From: an uncultured Oscillospiraceae bacterium
Lineage (GTDB): Bacteria; Bacillota; Clostridia; Oscillospirales; Oscillospiraceae
Length of the DNA stretch: 13,360 bases
Assembly (NCBI GenBank): GCA_934622035.1
Contig: CAKTVG010000036.1
Location: forward strand, 1 to 13,360
Direction: 5' to 3'
The notes under the pieces were generated by a model that saw only the letters and a list, made by a program, of their open reading frames with translations, was not told where the DNA came from and ran no database searches. This document shows, piece after piece, positions 7,300-13,283 of the stretch. Each line of letters begins with the position of its first letter. Positions within the stretch are counted from its first letter, which is position 1. Position numbers and translations under genes: made by a program.

Positions 7300-8469
7300 A
7301 TGCTCAATCAGGATTATACAGCAAAAGTTCTGAATCTGGAAGATGTAATTATCACAAATGTGGAGAATCGTTCTGCGGGTCTTCACATCCATGTCGAGCT
7401 TCCCCGAAAAAAGCATACTTGCCCTGCCTGTGGCTCTGTCACAGACCGTATACACGACTATCGGATGCAGATGGTCAAGGATGTTCCTCTGGCAAGAAAT
7501 ACCTTCCGGCACCTTCGTAAGCGCCGCTATCGATGCAACTGCGGCAAGCGTTTCTTTGAGAGTAACACATTCCTGCCCCGCTATTACCGTGTCACCAGCC
7601 GGCTGGTAGCCGAGATCATCCGTGCCTTTGAAAGAATTGCGTCTGCCAGGGAGATCAGCTCCCGTTTCAATGTATCCGGCGCAACCGCCATGCGCTATTT
7701 CAGATGCGTCAATTTTAAGCCGAAGGAGCTCCCTGAGGTGGTTTCTCTGGACGAGTTCAAGGGCAATTCCGGCGGCCAGAAGTACAACAGCATCGTTGCC
7801 GATCCGCAAAACCATAAGATATTCGATATTCTCCCAAGCCGGTATGAAAATGATTTAGTCCGGTATTTCTCACAATTTGAATCCAGAAAAAATGTTAAAT
7901 ACTTTGTTTGCGACATGAATCCTCACTTTCGGCAGGTCGCAAAGGTTTGCTTTAAAAACGCCGTGATTGTCGCGGACAGGTACCATGTTATCCGGCAAGT
8001 CTACTGGGCAATGGAACGGGTCAGGAAGAACGAGCAGAACAAACTCTCTGTCCAATTCAGGAAATACTTCAAGAAATCCAGATATCTGCTGATGAGACCC
8101 ATGGAAAAACTGACAGATGAACAAGCTGACCAACTGGCACTCATATTTGAAATTGCTCCTCGCCTGGCCGATGCCTACCGCCTGAAAAATGAGTTCCTCG
8201 CTGTGATCCGCTCCCGCTCCTCGGCTGAGGGCAGACGAAAGCTCGCAGACTGGCTGCTGGCTGTGGAAGTCATGGTTCTGCCCGAGTTCCACGATTGTAC
8301 AAACGCATACCGTAACTGGTTCAACGAGATCCTCAATTCTATGGATCTCCCATGGTCGAATGGCTTTATTGAAGGCTGCAACAACAAAACCAAAGTCCTG
8401 AAGCGCGTCTGTTTCGGAATGCGTAACTTCCGCAATCTCAGAAACAGAATCCTCTTCTGCAATACTTAA
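7300..8469 (+). CDS. ISL3-family transposase
   Basis: DDE transposase of 389 aa that moves the surrounding ISL3 element. The ATG at 7300 is preceded by AAAGGA (7285-7290). An N-terminal zinc-binding unit has Cys41-Pro-Ala-Cys44 and Cys79-Asn-Cys81. A helix-turn-helix region follows (residues about 100-135). The catalytic triad is inferred as Asp151 (SLDEFKG), Asp226 (VADRYHV) and Glu358 (NGFIEGCNNKTK). Length and end (MRNFRNLRNRIL) are normal for the family, with no frameshift, so this may be the only intact transposase in the window. A diverged, truncated paralogue lies in reverse at 5409-5640. Confidence 0.94.
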   Translation: MLNQDYTAKVLNLEDVIITNVENRSAGLHIHVELPRKKHTCPACGSVTDRIHDYRMQMVKDVPLARNTFRHLRKRRYRCNCGKRFFESNTFLPRYYRVTSRLVAEIIRAFERIASAREISSRFNVSGATAMRYFRCVNFKPKELPEVVSLDEFKGNSGGQKYNSIVADPQNHKIFDILPSRYENDLVRYFSQFESRKNVKYFVCDMNPHFRQVAKVCFKNAVIVADRYHVIRQVYWAMERVRKNEQNKLSVQFRKYFKKSRYLLMRPMEKLTDEQADQLALIFEIAPRLADAYRLKNEFLAVIRSRSSAEGRRKLADWLLAVEVMVLPEFHDCTNAYRNWFNEILNSMDLPWSNGFIEGCNNKTKVLKRVCFGMRNFRNLRNRILFCNT

Positions 8470-8499
8470 AAATCGTGCCGGGACTCTTGCCCCGACACG
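8466..8499 (-). terminator. Inward-facing terminator at the ISL3 right end
   Basis: On the minus strand CGTGTCGGG and CCCGGCACG form a stem (one G-U pair) followed by ATTTTTAAG. It overlaps the last codons of the transposase in antisense and would stop transcription entering the IS from the minus-strand operon at 8869-11885. It is the same structure as at 5416-5448. Confidence 0.55.
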
Positions 8500-8550
8500 G
8501 CCTGTGATAATTTTGATTCTTCCCTCTACCCCAACTATTGACATAGAGCC

Positions 8551-8668
8551 CTTGTTTAAGGCTCAATCCTAATTCTCCTGCTATTTCTCTGCGACTGGTG
8601 CCGTCTTCTCGCATCTGCAGAAGAATAGACTCCAACTCCTTGATGTGCGTATATTTCCTTTTCTTCAT
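8551..8668 (-). pseudogene. IS3-family OrfA N-terminus, cut by ISL3
   Basis: The start ATG is at 8668 and the reading gives MKKRKYTHIKELESILLQMR then REIAGELGLSLKQ, the N-terminal DNA-binding helix-turn-helix of an IS3 OrfA. After 39 codons the frame runs into the ISL3 right end at 8550. The ribosome site (AGGGGG, 8676-8681) lies in the hairpin just upstream. This fragment is on the opposite strand from the OrfB remnant at 6761-7146, so the two cannot be halves of one simple interrupted copy. Confidence 0.82.
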
Positions 8669-8763
8669 AGCAATACCCCCTGTGTAGTTATTATCCTACA
8701 CAGGGGGCCTTTTGTCTATTGTCCGTTTTTACAGGGGCAGTCTATAATGAGCCTGACCCCAAC
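8669..8763 (-). mobile_element. IS3-family left end
   Basis: The terminal sequence reading inward from 8763 is TGGGGTCAGGCTCATTAT then AGACTGCCCC. It matches, base for base apart from one substitution and a TA insertion, the IS3 right end inward from 7218. With the orfA stub it forms the 5' part (8551-8763) of a minus-strand IS3 element whose remainder is absent. Confidence 0.7.
8676..8709 (-). promoter_or_regulatory. Hairpin that sequesters the IS3 OrfA ribosome site
   Basis: CCCCCTGTGT (8676-8685) pairs with ACACAGGGGG (8700-8709). In minus-strand RNA the GGGGG Shine-Dalgarno of OrfA is the 3' arm of this stem, eight bases before the ATG at 8668. Such structures at IS ends block translation of transposition proteins from read-through transcripts; that function is inferred. 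Confidence 0.5.
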
Positions 8764-8813
8764 ATTTATTATAGAACCTGTTTTGTCTCTACCCCAAATT
8801 GACATAGAGCCTA
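8764..8813 (-). mobile_element. ISL3-family left-end fragment
   Basis: Reading on the minus strand from 8813 gives GGCTCTATGTCAAT then TTGGGGTAGAG, the ISL3 terminal repeat, followed by about 25 bases resembling the left interior of the complete ISL3 at 7249-7275. It stops where the IS3 left end begins (8763). It has the orientation expected for the left end of the element whose right end is at 5366-5394. Confidence 0.6.
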
Positions 8814-8868
8814 TAATCCACAGTCTCTCATAAAGGGAGCATATCACGACGCCTTCACAAAATGGATT

Positions 8869-9105
8869 CTATTCCTTTACAAAATCGATCTTCAGCGCAT
8901 AGCCCATGCCTTTTGCCAAGCGGTACATGGTATATAGATCGGGCGTATCGCCGTGGTTCATGCGGTTAAAGATCGTAGAAAGATTCTGCCGGGTTTTGCC
9001 AAGCGTGTTGCAGATATCCTGCTCCAGAATCCCATTTTGCTTCATAAATGCCTTAATTTCATCATGTAATTGTTTGTTATCGCCAGAATAGATCAGGGTA
9101 ATCAC
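8869..9105 (-). CDS. Small XRE-type helix-turn-helix protein
   Basis: 78 aa, cytoplasmic, all-helical DNA-binding protein. Residues about 11-60 form an XRE/Cro helix-turn-helix: FMKQNGILEQDICNTLGKTRQNLSTIFNR, with the second and third helices around ICNTLGKTRQNLS. A short C-terminal beta strand follows (YALKIDFVKE). The start is GTG at 9105, with only a weak purine-rich site before it; an internal ATG at codon 21 would cut the domain. It is 37 bases after the amidohydrolase stop on the same strand, so it may be the last gene of that operon and possibly its regulator. Antitoxins look similar, but no toxin gene is adjacent. Its target is unknown. Confidence 0.75.
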   Translation of the reverse strand: MITLIYSGDNKQLHDEIKAFMKQNGILEQDICNTLGKTRQNLSTIFNRMNHGDTPDLYTMYRLAKGMGYALKIDFVKE

Positions 9106-9142
9106 CTACTTTTCAACAATTGATGTCGGGGCATTTGACTCG

Positions 9143-10042
9143 TTACACTTTAATACCATAGAGCTTCGACGCGCAGCCGAAGAGGATGCTGTCAATCTCG
9201 CTCTGCGTTAGCTCCGGCCAGCCGCAGCGTCTGTTGATCTCATTGAGCCCTACCTCGACCAGATGGATCCAGTTCTTGATATCCTCGGCGGGGTTCGGGC
9301 CAAAGACGTCGTAGTTATAGCACACATAGTCCGTTGCGAACATCACTCTATCCAGAACGCCATACTCTCTCGCGAGCACAAGCTGCCATGCCGTCCACAT
9401 CGGGCGACCATAAGTCATTGCCAGATCAGTATACAGATTCTTGTCGTTGGTCATCAGGACAAACAGATACTCCGACCAAGGATAACCCAGATGCTCAACG
9501 ACGACCTTCATATCCGGGAAGTCAATCAGGACATCATTCAGCAGCTCCATCTGCGCATACTGCGTCGGTGCCAGAATTGCCGGTCCCATCTGCGCAGAGT
9601 GATGATACTGGACAACGATTCCTTCCTTCTGCGCGAGCTGATAGAAGGGGTAAACGGTCTTATCGTTGGACTTGAACTGACCGTAAGGCGGGGTCATCAG
9701 GACACCGCGGATATGATCCTCTTTGATTGCGCGGGCAAACTCGTCATAATTCTCCTGATGGAAGCGGTTTGCTTTGTCGATCGGCTCCAGGCTGGCGAAA
9801 GGGATGAAGAAATCCGGATAGCGCTGATAGGCTTCGCGGACATAGGACTCGCCAAAGGTCGTGTTCCAGATACGGGACATATCCTGCCCCATACAGATGC
9901 ACTTGTCAACGCCGGCAGACTTGTACCATTCAACAAGGGTATCCAGCTCGGTATCCTCCGGTACTTTCATGCGCAGTCTGTCGTACGTGGGTTTGTCAAA
10001 ATTGGCCTTACGAATTAAATGCATATGGGAATCAATAATCAT
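9143..10042 (-). CDS. Amidohydrolase-2 family (TIM-barrel) metal-dependent hydrolase
   Basis: 299-aa cytoplasmic enzyme of the amidohydrolase superfamily, in the ACMSD/amidohydrolase-2 branch, whose members hydrolyse or decarboxylate small cyclic or acyl substrates. Visible metal-site residues: His6 and His8 (DSHMHL), His147/148 (QYHHSA), His184 (EHLGYPW) and Asp238 (FATDYV). There is no carboxylated-Lys signature, consistent with a single-metal type. No signal peptide. The start ATG at 10042 has AAAGGAG at 10051-10057. It is the third gene of the minus-strand operon, 71 bases after the TIGR04076-family gene. The substrate is unknown; the neighbours suggest an amide, lactone or cyclic intermediate from a nitrogen compound. 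The frame is intact. Confidence 0.88.
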   Translation of the reverse strand: MIIDSHMHLIRKANFDKPTYDRLRMKVPEDTELDTLVEWYKSAGVDKCICMGQDMSRIWNTTFGESYVREAYQRYPDFFIPFASLEPIDKANRFHQENYDEFARAIKEDHIRGVLMTPPYGQFKSNDKTVYPFYQLAQKEGIVVQYHHSAQMGPAILAPTQYAQMELLNDVLIDFPDMKVVVEHLGYPWSEYLFVLMTNDKNLYTDLAMTYGRPMWTAWQLVLAREYGVLDRVMFATDYVCYNYDVFGPNPAEDIKNWIHLVEVGLNEINRRCGWPELTQSEIDSILFGCASKLYGIKV

Positions 10043-10113
10043 AACAATTTCTCCTTTACTATTTTCGACGGCACTTTTGGGTCCTGTTCGTACCGGGCTT
10101 TATGAGGTTCGTA

Positions 10114-10446
10114 TTACTTGGAATCTACGCTGTTGTCCCAGCTTTCATCTAGGCGTTCGATCTTGAACACGACAGGACGCAGACCATCATTGCAGCAGTT
10201 GACAGCGATGCCCGGACGGTTCACCCAATCCGAGTAGATCTGGTCGCACCCCATGGACAAGGCGAATACATAGTACTGGATTGCCTGCCATGCGTCCTCG
10301 CAGAAATTTTCGGGCTTGCAATAGTCTGTGATGAACGTGTCTCCCTCCTTGAAGAAGGGGCACGGCGTAATCCCGTCTACGCCGTATTCCTTTGCCAGCT
10401 CTTCGTTGAAGCATCTCTTCGCGACGGTGATCTTACACTTTTGCAT
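10114..10446 (-). CDS. TIGR04076 family Cys-rich protein
   Basis: 110 aa, no signal peptide, no membrane segment. I recognise the TIGR04076 pattern: an N-terminal KITVAKR strand, CPFFKEGDTF (Cys29), PENFCEDAWQAIQ (Cys49), and CCNDGLRPVVFKIER (Cys84-Cys85) near the end. Eight Cys in all (4, 12, 29, 43, 49, 67, 84, 85) suggest metal or redox chemistry, but the family has no established function. GGAGG at 10453-10457 lies six bases before the ATG. It sits 35 bases downstream of the M24-like gene and before the amidohydrolase, which suggests a subunit or accessory role in the same pathway. Confidence 0.83.
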   Translation of the reverse strand: MQKCKITVAKRCFNEELAKEYGVDGITPCPFFKEGDTFITDYCKPENFCEDAWQAIQYYVFALSMGCDQIYSDWVNRPGIAVNCCNDGLRPVVFKIERLDESWDNSVDSK

Positions 10447-10481
10447 TTCAAACCTCCATTATCAATATTTGTCAAAGTATG

Positions 10482-11885
10482 TTAAGCTTTTGCAAGCACG
10501 GTGGACAGATCTGCCATATATGGGAAGCATACGCATGGGAGATCCGACATAGGCAGCGTTTCGTCTGCAAGGTCGATGCCGAGAACCGTTCTCATATACT
10601 CCTGACGCGCACGAATCCTGCACATACAGTCGGGGCTGATCGCCTCGATCTGTGCCCGAAGCGCCTCGTCCGCAATGACCACACCGTCTTCGATATGGCA
10701 GGACATGAACGGCTCGTGGAAGCTGACCGTGTAATCGCACTGGTAGGCACAGCCGGAAGCGACCGCCTGCGTATTTCCCGCCGTCAGGGGACTATTGGTC
10801 CATTCGTCCGTGTGGATCTGGTGCCCCGGGTTGAGCCCGATGTGGAATTTATCAAACCCGATCCAATCTTCGACCATCTGATAGATATCGCCGAACTTGG
10901 TTCCGATGCGCATCATCTCATACCACTTTGCGCAGCTTGCAAAATAGGGCTTCACAAACTCATCGAGATAGTGCTCGTAACCCTCCGGAAGATCCTCGCG
11001 GCTGCGGATGTACATTCCCGACTTATGCACGAGGCTGCCGCGTAGACCATAGCCGACACCCAGTCCCTTGCCGTATTCCAGCTTCTCGTGATACAGCGGA
11101 CTGCAAAGACCCAGTGAGTTATGGAAGGCACCAAAGTTGATGTTGGGGTGCACATTGAGTGGGTCGCCGTCAAACGGGATCAGGCCGGACGCCTCAATCT
11201 CGGTCATGCCGGGCTTCAGGTTCTTCAAGCACTGGTACACATTGCGGGACAGCTTGGTTCCGGAAGCTTCAAAACGGACGATCTCTCTGGCGTCAAGCTG
11301 GTGCTTCATCCCCAGAATGCAGTGGCTCATGATTGCCGTTGCATTTTTAATGTTGGAATGTCCGACGGCCTCCTCCAACTCACGGACAATGTAGTGCGGA
11401 ACGTCCGTCACCAGCTCGTCCGTGAACAATTCGGAAGCATATTCTTTCCAGCCGATCAGCCCAACATGGTCGTCTGCACGCAGAAAGTCAGCAAGAATGG
11501 CCTTGAGGGTCCGGCTGCTTTCGTTAGGCTGACCCATCAGGCTGAAGGACTGAAACAGCTCCTTGTGCACCTCCACGGGAACAATAGGGGAATAACCATA
11601 GCCCTCGTTTCCGATCAGGAGCCACGGCGTGCACCCGCGGCGTAGCAGCAGCAGGGCTTCTTCAAAACGCGGATCGTAATTTGTGAAATAATGTACATTG
11701 GAAAAATGCTCGCGGTCGGCATAAATCACGATCGCGCTGTATTCCTGCGCAAGCTCACTTTGCCAAAGCCGCTGCAAACGCTGGTTCAATTCCTCTGAGG
11801 TGACCTCCGGAATCTGCTCATGGTTCAGCGGAATCGGTTTTTCGCAAAGCGAAAGCTCTGCCTTTTTTTCTACGACTTTATACAT
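10482..11885 (-). CDS. M24/creatinase-fold family protein with degenerate metal site
   Basis: 467 aa, first gene of the minus-strand operon. Residues about 30-170 resemble a creatinase-type N-terminal domain (AIVIYADREHFSNVHYFTNY); residues about 185-460 resemble the pita-bread M24 domain (MKHQLDAREIVRFEASGTKLSR, then LKPGMTEIEASG). In true M24 peptidases two Asp, one His and two Glu bind metals. Here the strand expected to carry the first Asp pair reads GLGVGYGLRGSLVHKSGMY with no Asp. His266 (SPLYHEKL), His355/358 (NPGHQIHTD) and Glu399 (HIEDGVVIADE) remain. Loss of metal ligands with retained His is known in creatinase, which cleaves creatine without metal. A metal-free amidinohydrolase-like or other hydrolase is therefore plausible. 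The start has AGGAAAAGAG upstream and a consensus promoter 88 bases away. Confidence 0.8.
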   Translation of the reverse strand: MYKVVEKKAELSLCEKPIPLNHEQIPEVTSEELNQRLQRLWQSELAQEYSAIVIYADREHFSNVHYFTNYDPRFEEALLLLRRGCTPWLLIGNEGYGYSPIVPVEVHKELFQSFSLMGQPNESSRTLKAILADFLRADDHVGLIGWKEYASELFTDELVTDVPHYIVRELEEAVGHSNIKNATAIMSHCILGMKHQLDAREIVRFEASGTKLSRNVYQCLKNLKPGMTEIEASGLIPFDGDPLNVHPNINFGAFHNSLGLCSPLYHEKLEYGKGLGVGYGLRGSLVHKSGMYIRSREDLPEGYEHYLDEFVKPYFASCAKWYEMMRIGTKFGDIYQMVEDWIGFDKFHIGLNPGHQIHTDEWTNSPLTAGNTQAVASGCAYQCDYTVSFHEPFMSCHIEDGVVIADEALRAQIEAISPDCMCRIRARQEYMRTVLGIDLADETLPMSDLPCVCFPYMADLSTVLAKA

Positions 11886-11972
11886 AACTGCTCTTTTCCT
11901 TTCGCGGCTCTTGCGTCAGATTCCTTATATTGCGCAAAATGACCATAGAATTTTCTTTCCAATTACAAACTT

Positions 11973-12001
11973 ATTATACGAGCAGTTTTTCAAAATGTCA
12001 A
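11973..12001 (-). promoter_or_regulatory. Consensus SigA promoter of the minus-strand operon
   Basis: On the minus strand TTGACA (11996-12001) and TATAAT (11973-11978) are separated by exactly 17 bases, a perfect sigma-70-type match. Transcription would begin near 11966 and run into the M24-like gene at 11885. Confidence 0.85.
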
Positions 12002-12148
12002 TATATTAATTCCTGCGACGATAATATTTTTAAATAAATTTCTCACAAAAGGCGTGTTTTATTACAAACAAATCCGAATGAACACGTAATATTTTGTACA
12101 TTTTCCCTGCAATTATTTTTTAAAAGATAAAATTATAGTAGGAAAGCA

Positions 12149-12178
12149 TTGACACAACCGCCCACACGGCTCTATAAT
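12149..12178 (+). promoter_or_regulatory. Consensus SigA promoter of the ureohydrolase gene
   Basis: TTGACA (12149-12154) and TATAAT (12173-12178), spaced by 18 bases, upstream of the gene starting at 12211. Both hexamers are perfect; the predicted leader is about 26 bases and includes GGAGG at 12198-12202. Confidence 0.85.
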
Positions 12179-12210
12179 GAATTCAAATTAAGAATACGGA
12201 GGTCAGATCT

Positions 12211-13170
12211 ATGAAACGCAAACGAAACACGGCGCTCTCGGTTGTTGAGATCCCCTACGGCGATATTGGCTGGGGTGTCAGTCTGACACACGAATGGGCT
12301 GGCATTCGGTCTAATATTCAACACTGGAAAAAGTATCGAGAGTTGGACGACTATCAGCTTAGCGGCGTTTACGCGAAGGCGGGCATCCCCTACGAGATTG
12401 ATGAACTGGTCTATGATGGGCACGAAAACGAGGAAGTATACCTGTCCATGGCGAGGCAGGTTTCCCAAAAGGTGGCGCGGCACCTGAAAAAGGGCAACTG
12501 CGTCCTGATTACTGGCGGATACTGCCGGGATGCGGTCGGCATCTGCGGCGGGATCCAGAAAGCGTTCGGCGCAGACGTAAAAATCGGTATCATTTATCTG
12601 GATGCACATAGCGACATGTCCTGTCCGGAGTGGACGGCGTCCGGCATTCTGGGTGGAATGGATCTGCACGCGATCATGGGGCTGGGGATGCATTCATGGC
12701 GCGAGGCAGCGGAGCTGGAGGTGCCGGTCGCGCACGGCAACATCCTGCTTGGGGATTTTCGGGAATATGGCTCCGGCTGCGACAACACCGCGAAGCTGCT
12801 GGAAAACCGGGACTTTGTCTGGGTCGATCCAACACATTTTTCTGACGGGACAACCTTCCGCACAGAGGTAGCAGCTCTGGCGCAGCGGGTCGATGTCATC
12901 TATCTGCATATCGATGAGGACATTCTGGACAAGCGGGACGCCCCGAACGCATGGTGTCTTTCCGAGTTGGCAGGCCCGACGATGGAGGTCATGAAGGAGC
13001 ACATCCGCACGGTTATGCAGACGGGGAAGGTGGTCGCGTTTTCGATGCTGGACGTCTATTTCGAGGATGCGACAGCGGGGCAGGAGGTCGCAACGCTGAA
13101 TGCGATCCGTCTGATTGGAACAGGTCTGTCATGCTGGAAGGAGATCCCGGACATTTGGACCTTAAGATAA
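12211..13170 (+). CDS. Arginase/agmatinase/formiminoglutamase-fold ureohydrolase
   Basis: 319-aa cytoplasmic member of the ureohydrolase superfamily, whose enzymes use two Mn ions to hydrolyse guanidino or formimino groups. Metal motifs: DAHSDM with Asp131, His133 and Asp135, and HIDEDILD with Asp235 and Asp237. The first motif, normally GGDH, reads TGGYCRDAVG with Cys105 where the His ligand would be. This matches a subgroup I recall having GG-x-C. The substrate loop ILGGMDLHAIMGLG corresponds to the usual HGMPLA segment. The start is firm (GGAGG eight bases upstream, consensus promoter). It is transcribed divergently from the M24-like operon, which suggests a shared pathway and regulator. 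Arginine or agmatine are not assured substrates. Confidence 0.87.
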   Translation: MKRKRNTALSVVEIPYGDIGWGVSLTHEWAGIRSNIQHWKKYRELDDYQLSGVYAKAGIPYEIDELVYDGHENEEVYLSMARQVSQKVARHLKKGNCVLITGGYCRDAVGICGGIQKAFGADVKIGIIYLDAHSDMSCPEWTASGILGGMDLHAIMGLGMHSWREAAELEVPVAHGNILLGDFREYGSGCDNTAKLLENRDFVWVDPTHFSDGTTFRTEVAALAQRVDVIYLHIDEDILDKRDAPNAWCLSELAGPTMEVMKEHIRTVMQTGKVVAFSMLDVYFEDATAGQEVATLNAIRLIGTGLSCWKEIPDIWTLR

Positions 13171-13210
13171 TGCGAATCATTACCAGCGATCATCCCTGCG
13201 GTATACATTA

Positions 13211-13283
13211 GGGAACCTCTGATTTAATCCGCACTACCATAGAGGTTCCGGATATGGTAGTGCGGATTAAATCAGAGGTTCCC
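13211..13283. repeat. Palindromic MITE-like element with flanking TA
   Basis: Arms of 30 bp (13211-13240 and 13254-13283) are perfect reverse complements around a 13-base loop, and TA flanks both sides (13209-13210, 13284-13285), making a 32-bp inverted repeat. The ends GGGAACCTCTGATTT resemble IS termini of the GGGNNNNTCTGA type. It codes for nothing, begins 40 bases after the ureohydrolase stop, and in RNA would form a long hairpin. No T-run follows, so it is not a typical terminator. Confidence 0.75.

Larger units (their letters stand above)
7219..8550 (+). mobile_element. Complete ISL3-family insertion sequence
   Basis: About 1.33 kb, with the transposase on the plus strand. The right terminal repeat (8522-8550) ends GACATAGAGCC. 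The left terminal repeat (about 7219-7248) is a clearly imperfect match ending ATAGAGGG. The element abuts IS3 DNA on both sides: an IS3 right end at 7218 and an interrupted IS3 orfA from 8551. The 8-bp flanks (7211-7218 and 8551-8558) are not alike, so the usual ISL3 8-bp target duplication is absent, which implies rearrangement after insertion. Confidence 0.8.
11886..12210. promoter_or_regulatory. Divergent AT-rich control region
   Basis: This 325-bp gap separates the minus-strand operon from the ureohydrolase gene. It holds one consensus promoter per direction (given separately), with -35 boxes about 150 bp apart. Between them lies a spaced inverted repeat, CGTGTT at 12053-12058 and AACACG at 12081-12086, which could be an operator. 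The minus operon would have a leader of about 80 bases; the plus gene about 26. No riboswitch or small gene was recognised. Confidence 0.6.

Noticed and set aside
8869..9105. The XRE protein as an antitoxin of a toxin-antitoxin pair.
   Set aside because: No toxin-like gene lies on either side: one neighbour is an amidohydrolase and the other is IS debris, so a lone regulator is the safer reading.
9263..10018. A 251-codon plus-strand frame opposite the amidohydrolase.
   Set aside because: It lies wholly inside the well-supported amidohydrolase gene on the other strand and shows no domain or start signal.
10479..11045. Plus-strand frames of 174-188 codons opposite the M24-like gene (also 11121-11645).
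   Set aside because: They are antisense shadows of a gene with a consensus promoter and a good start; no ribosome sites were found.
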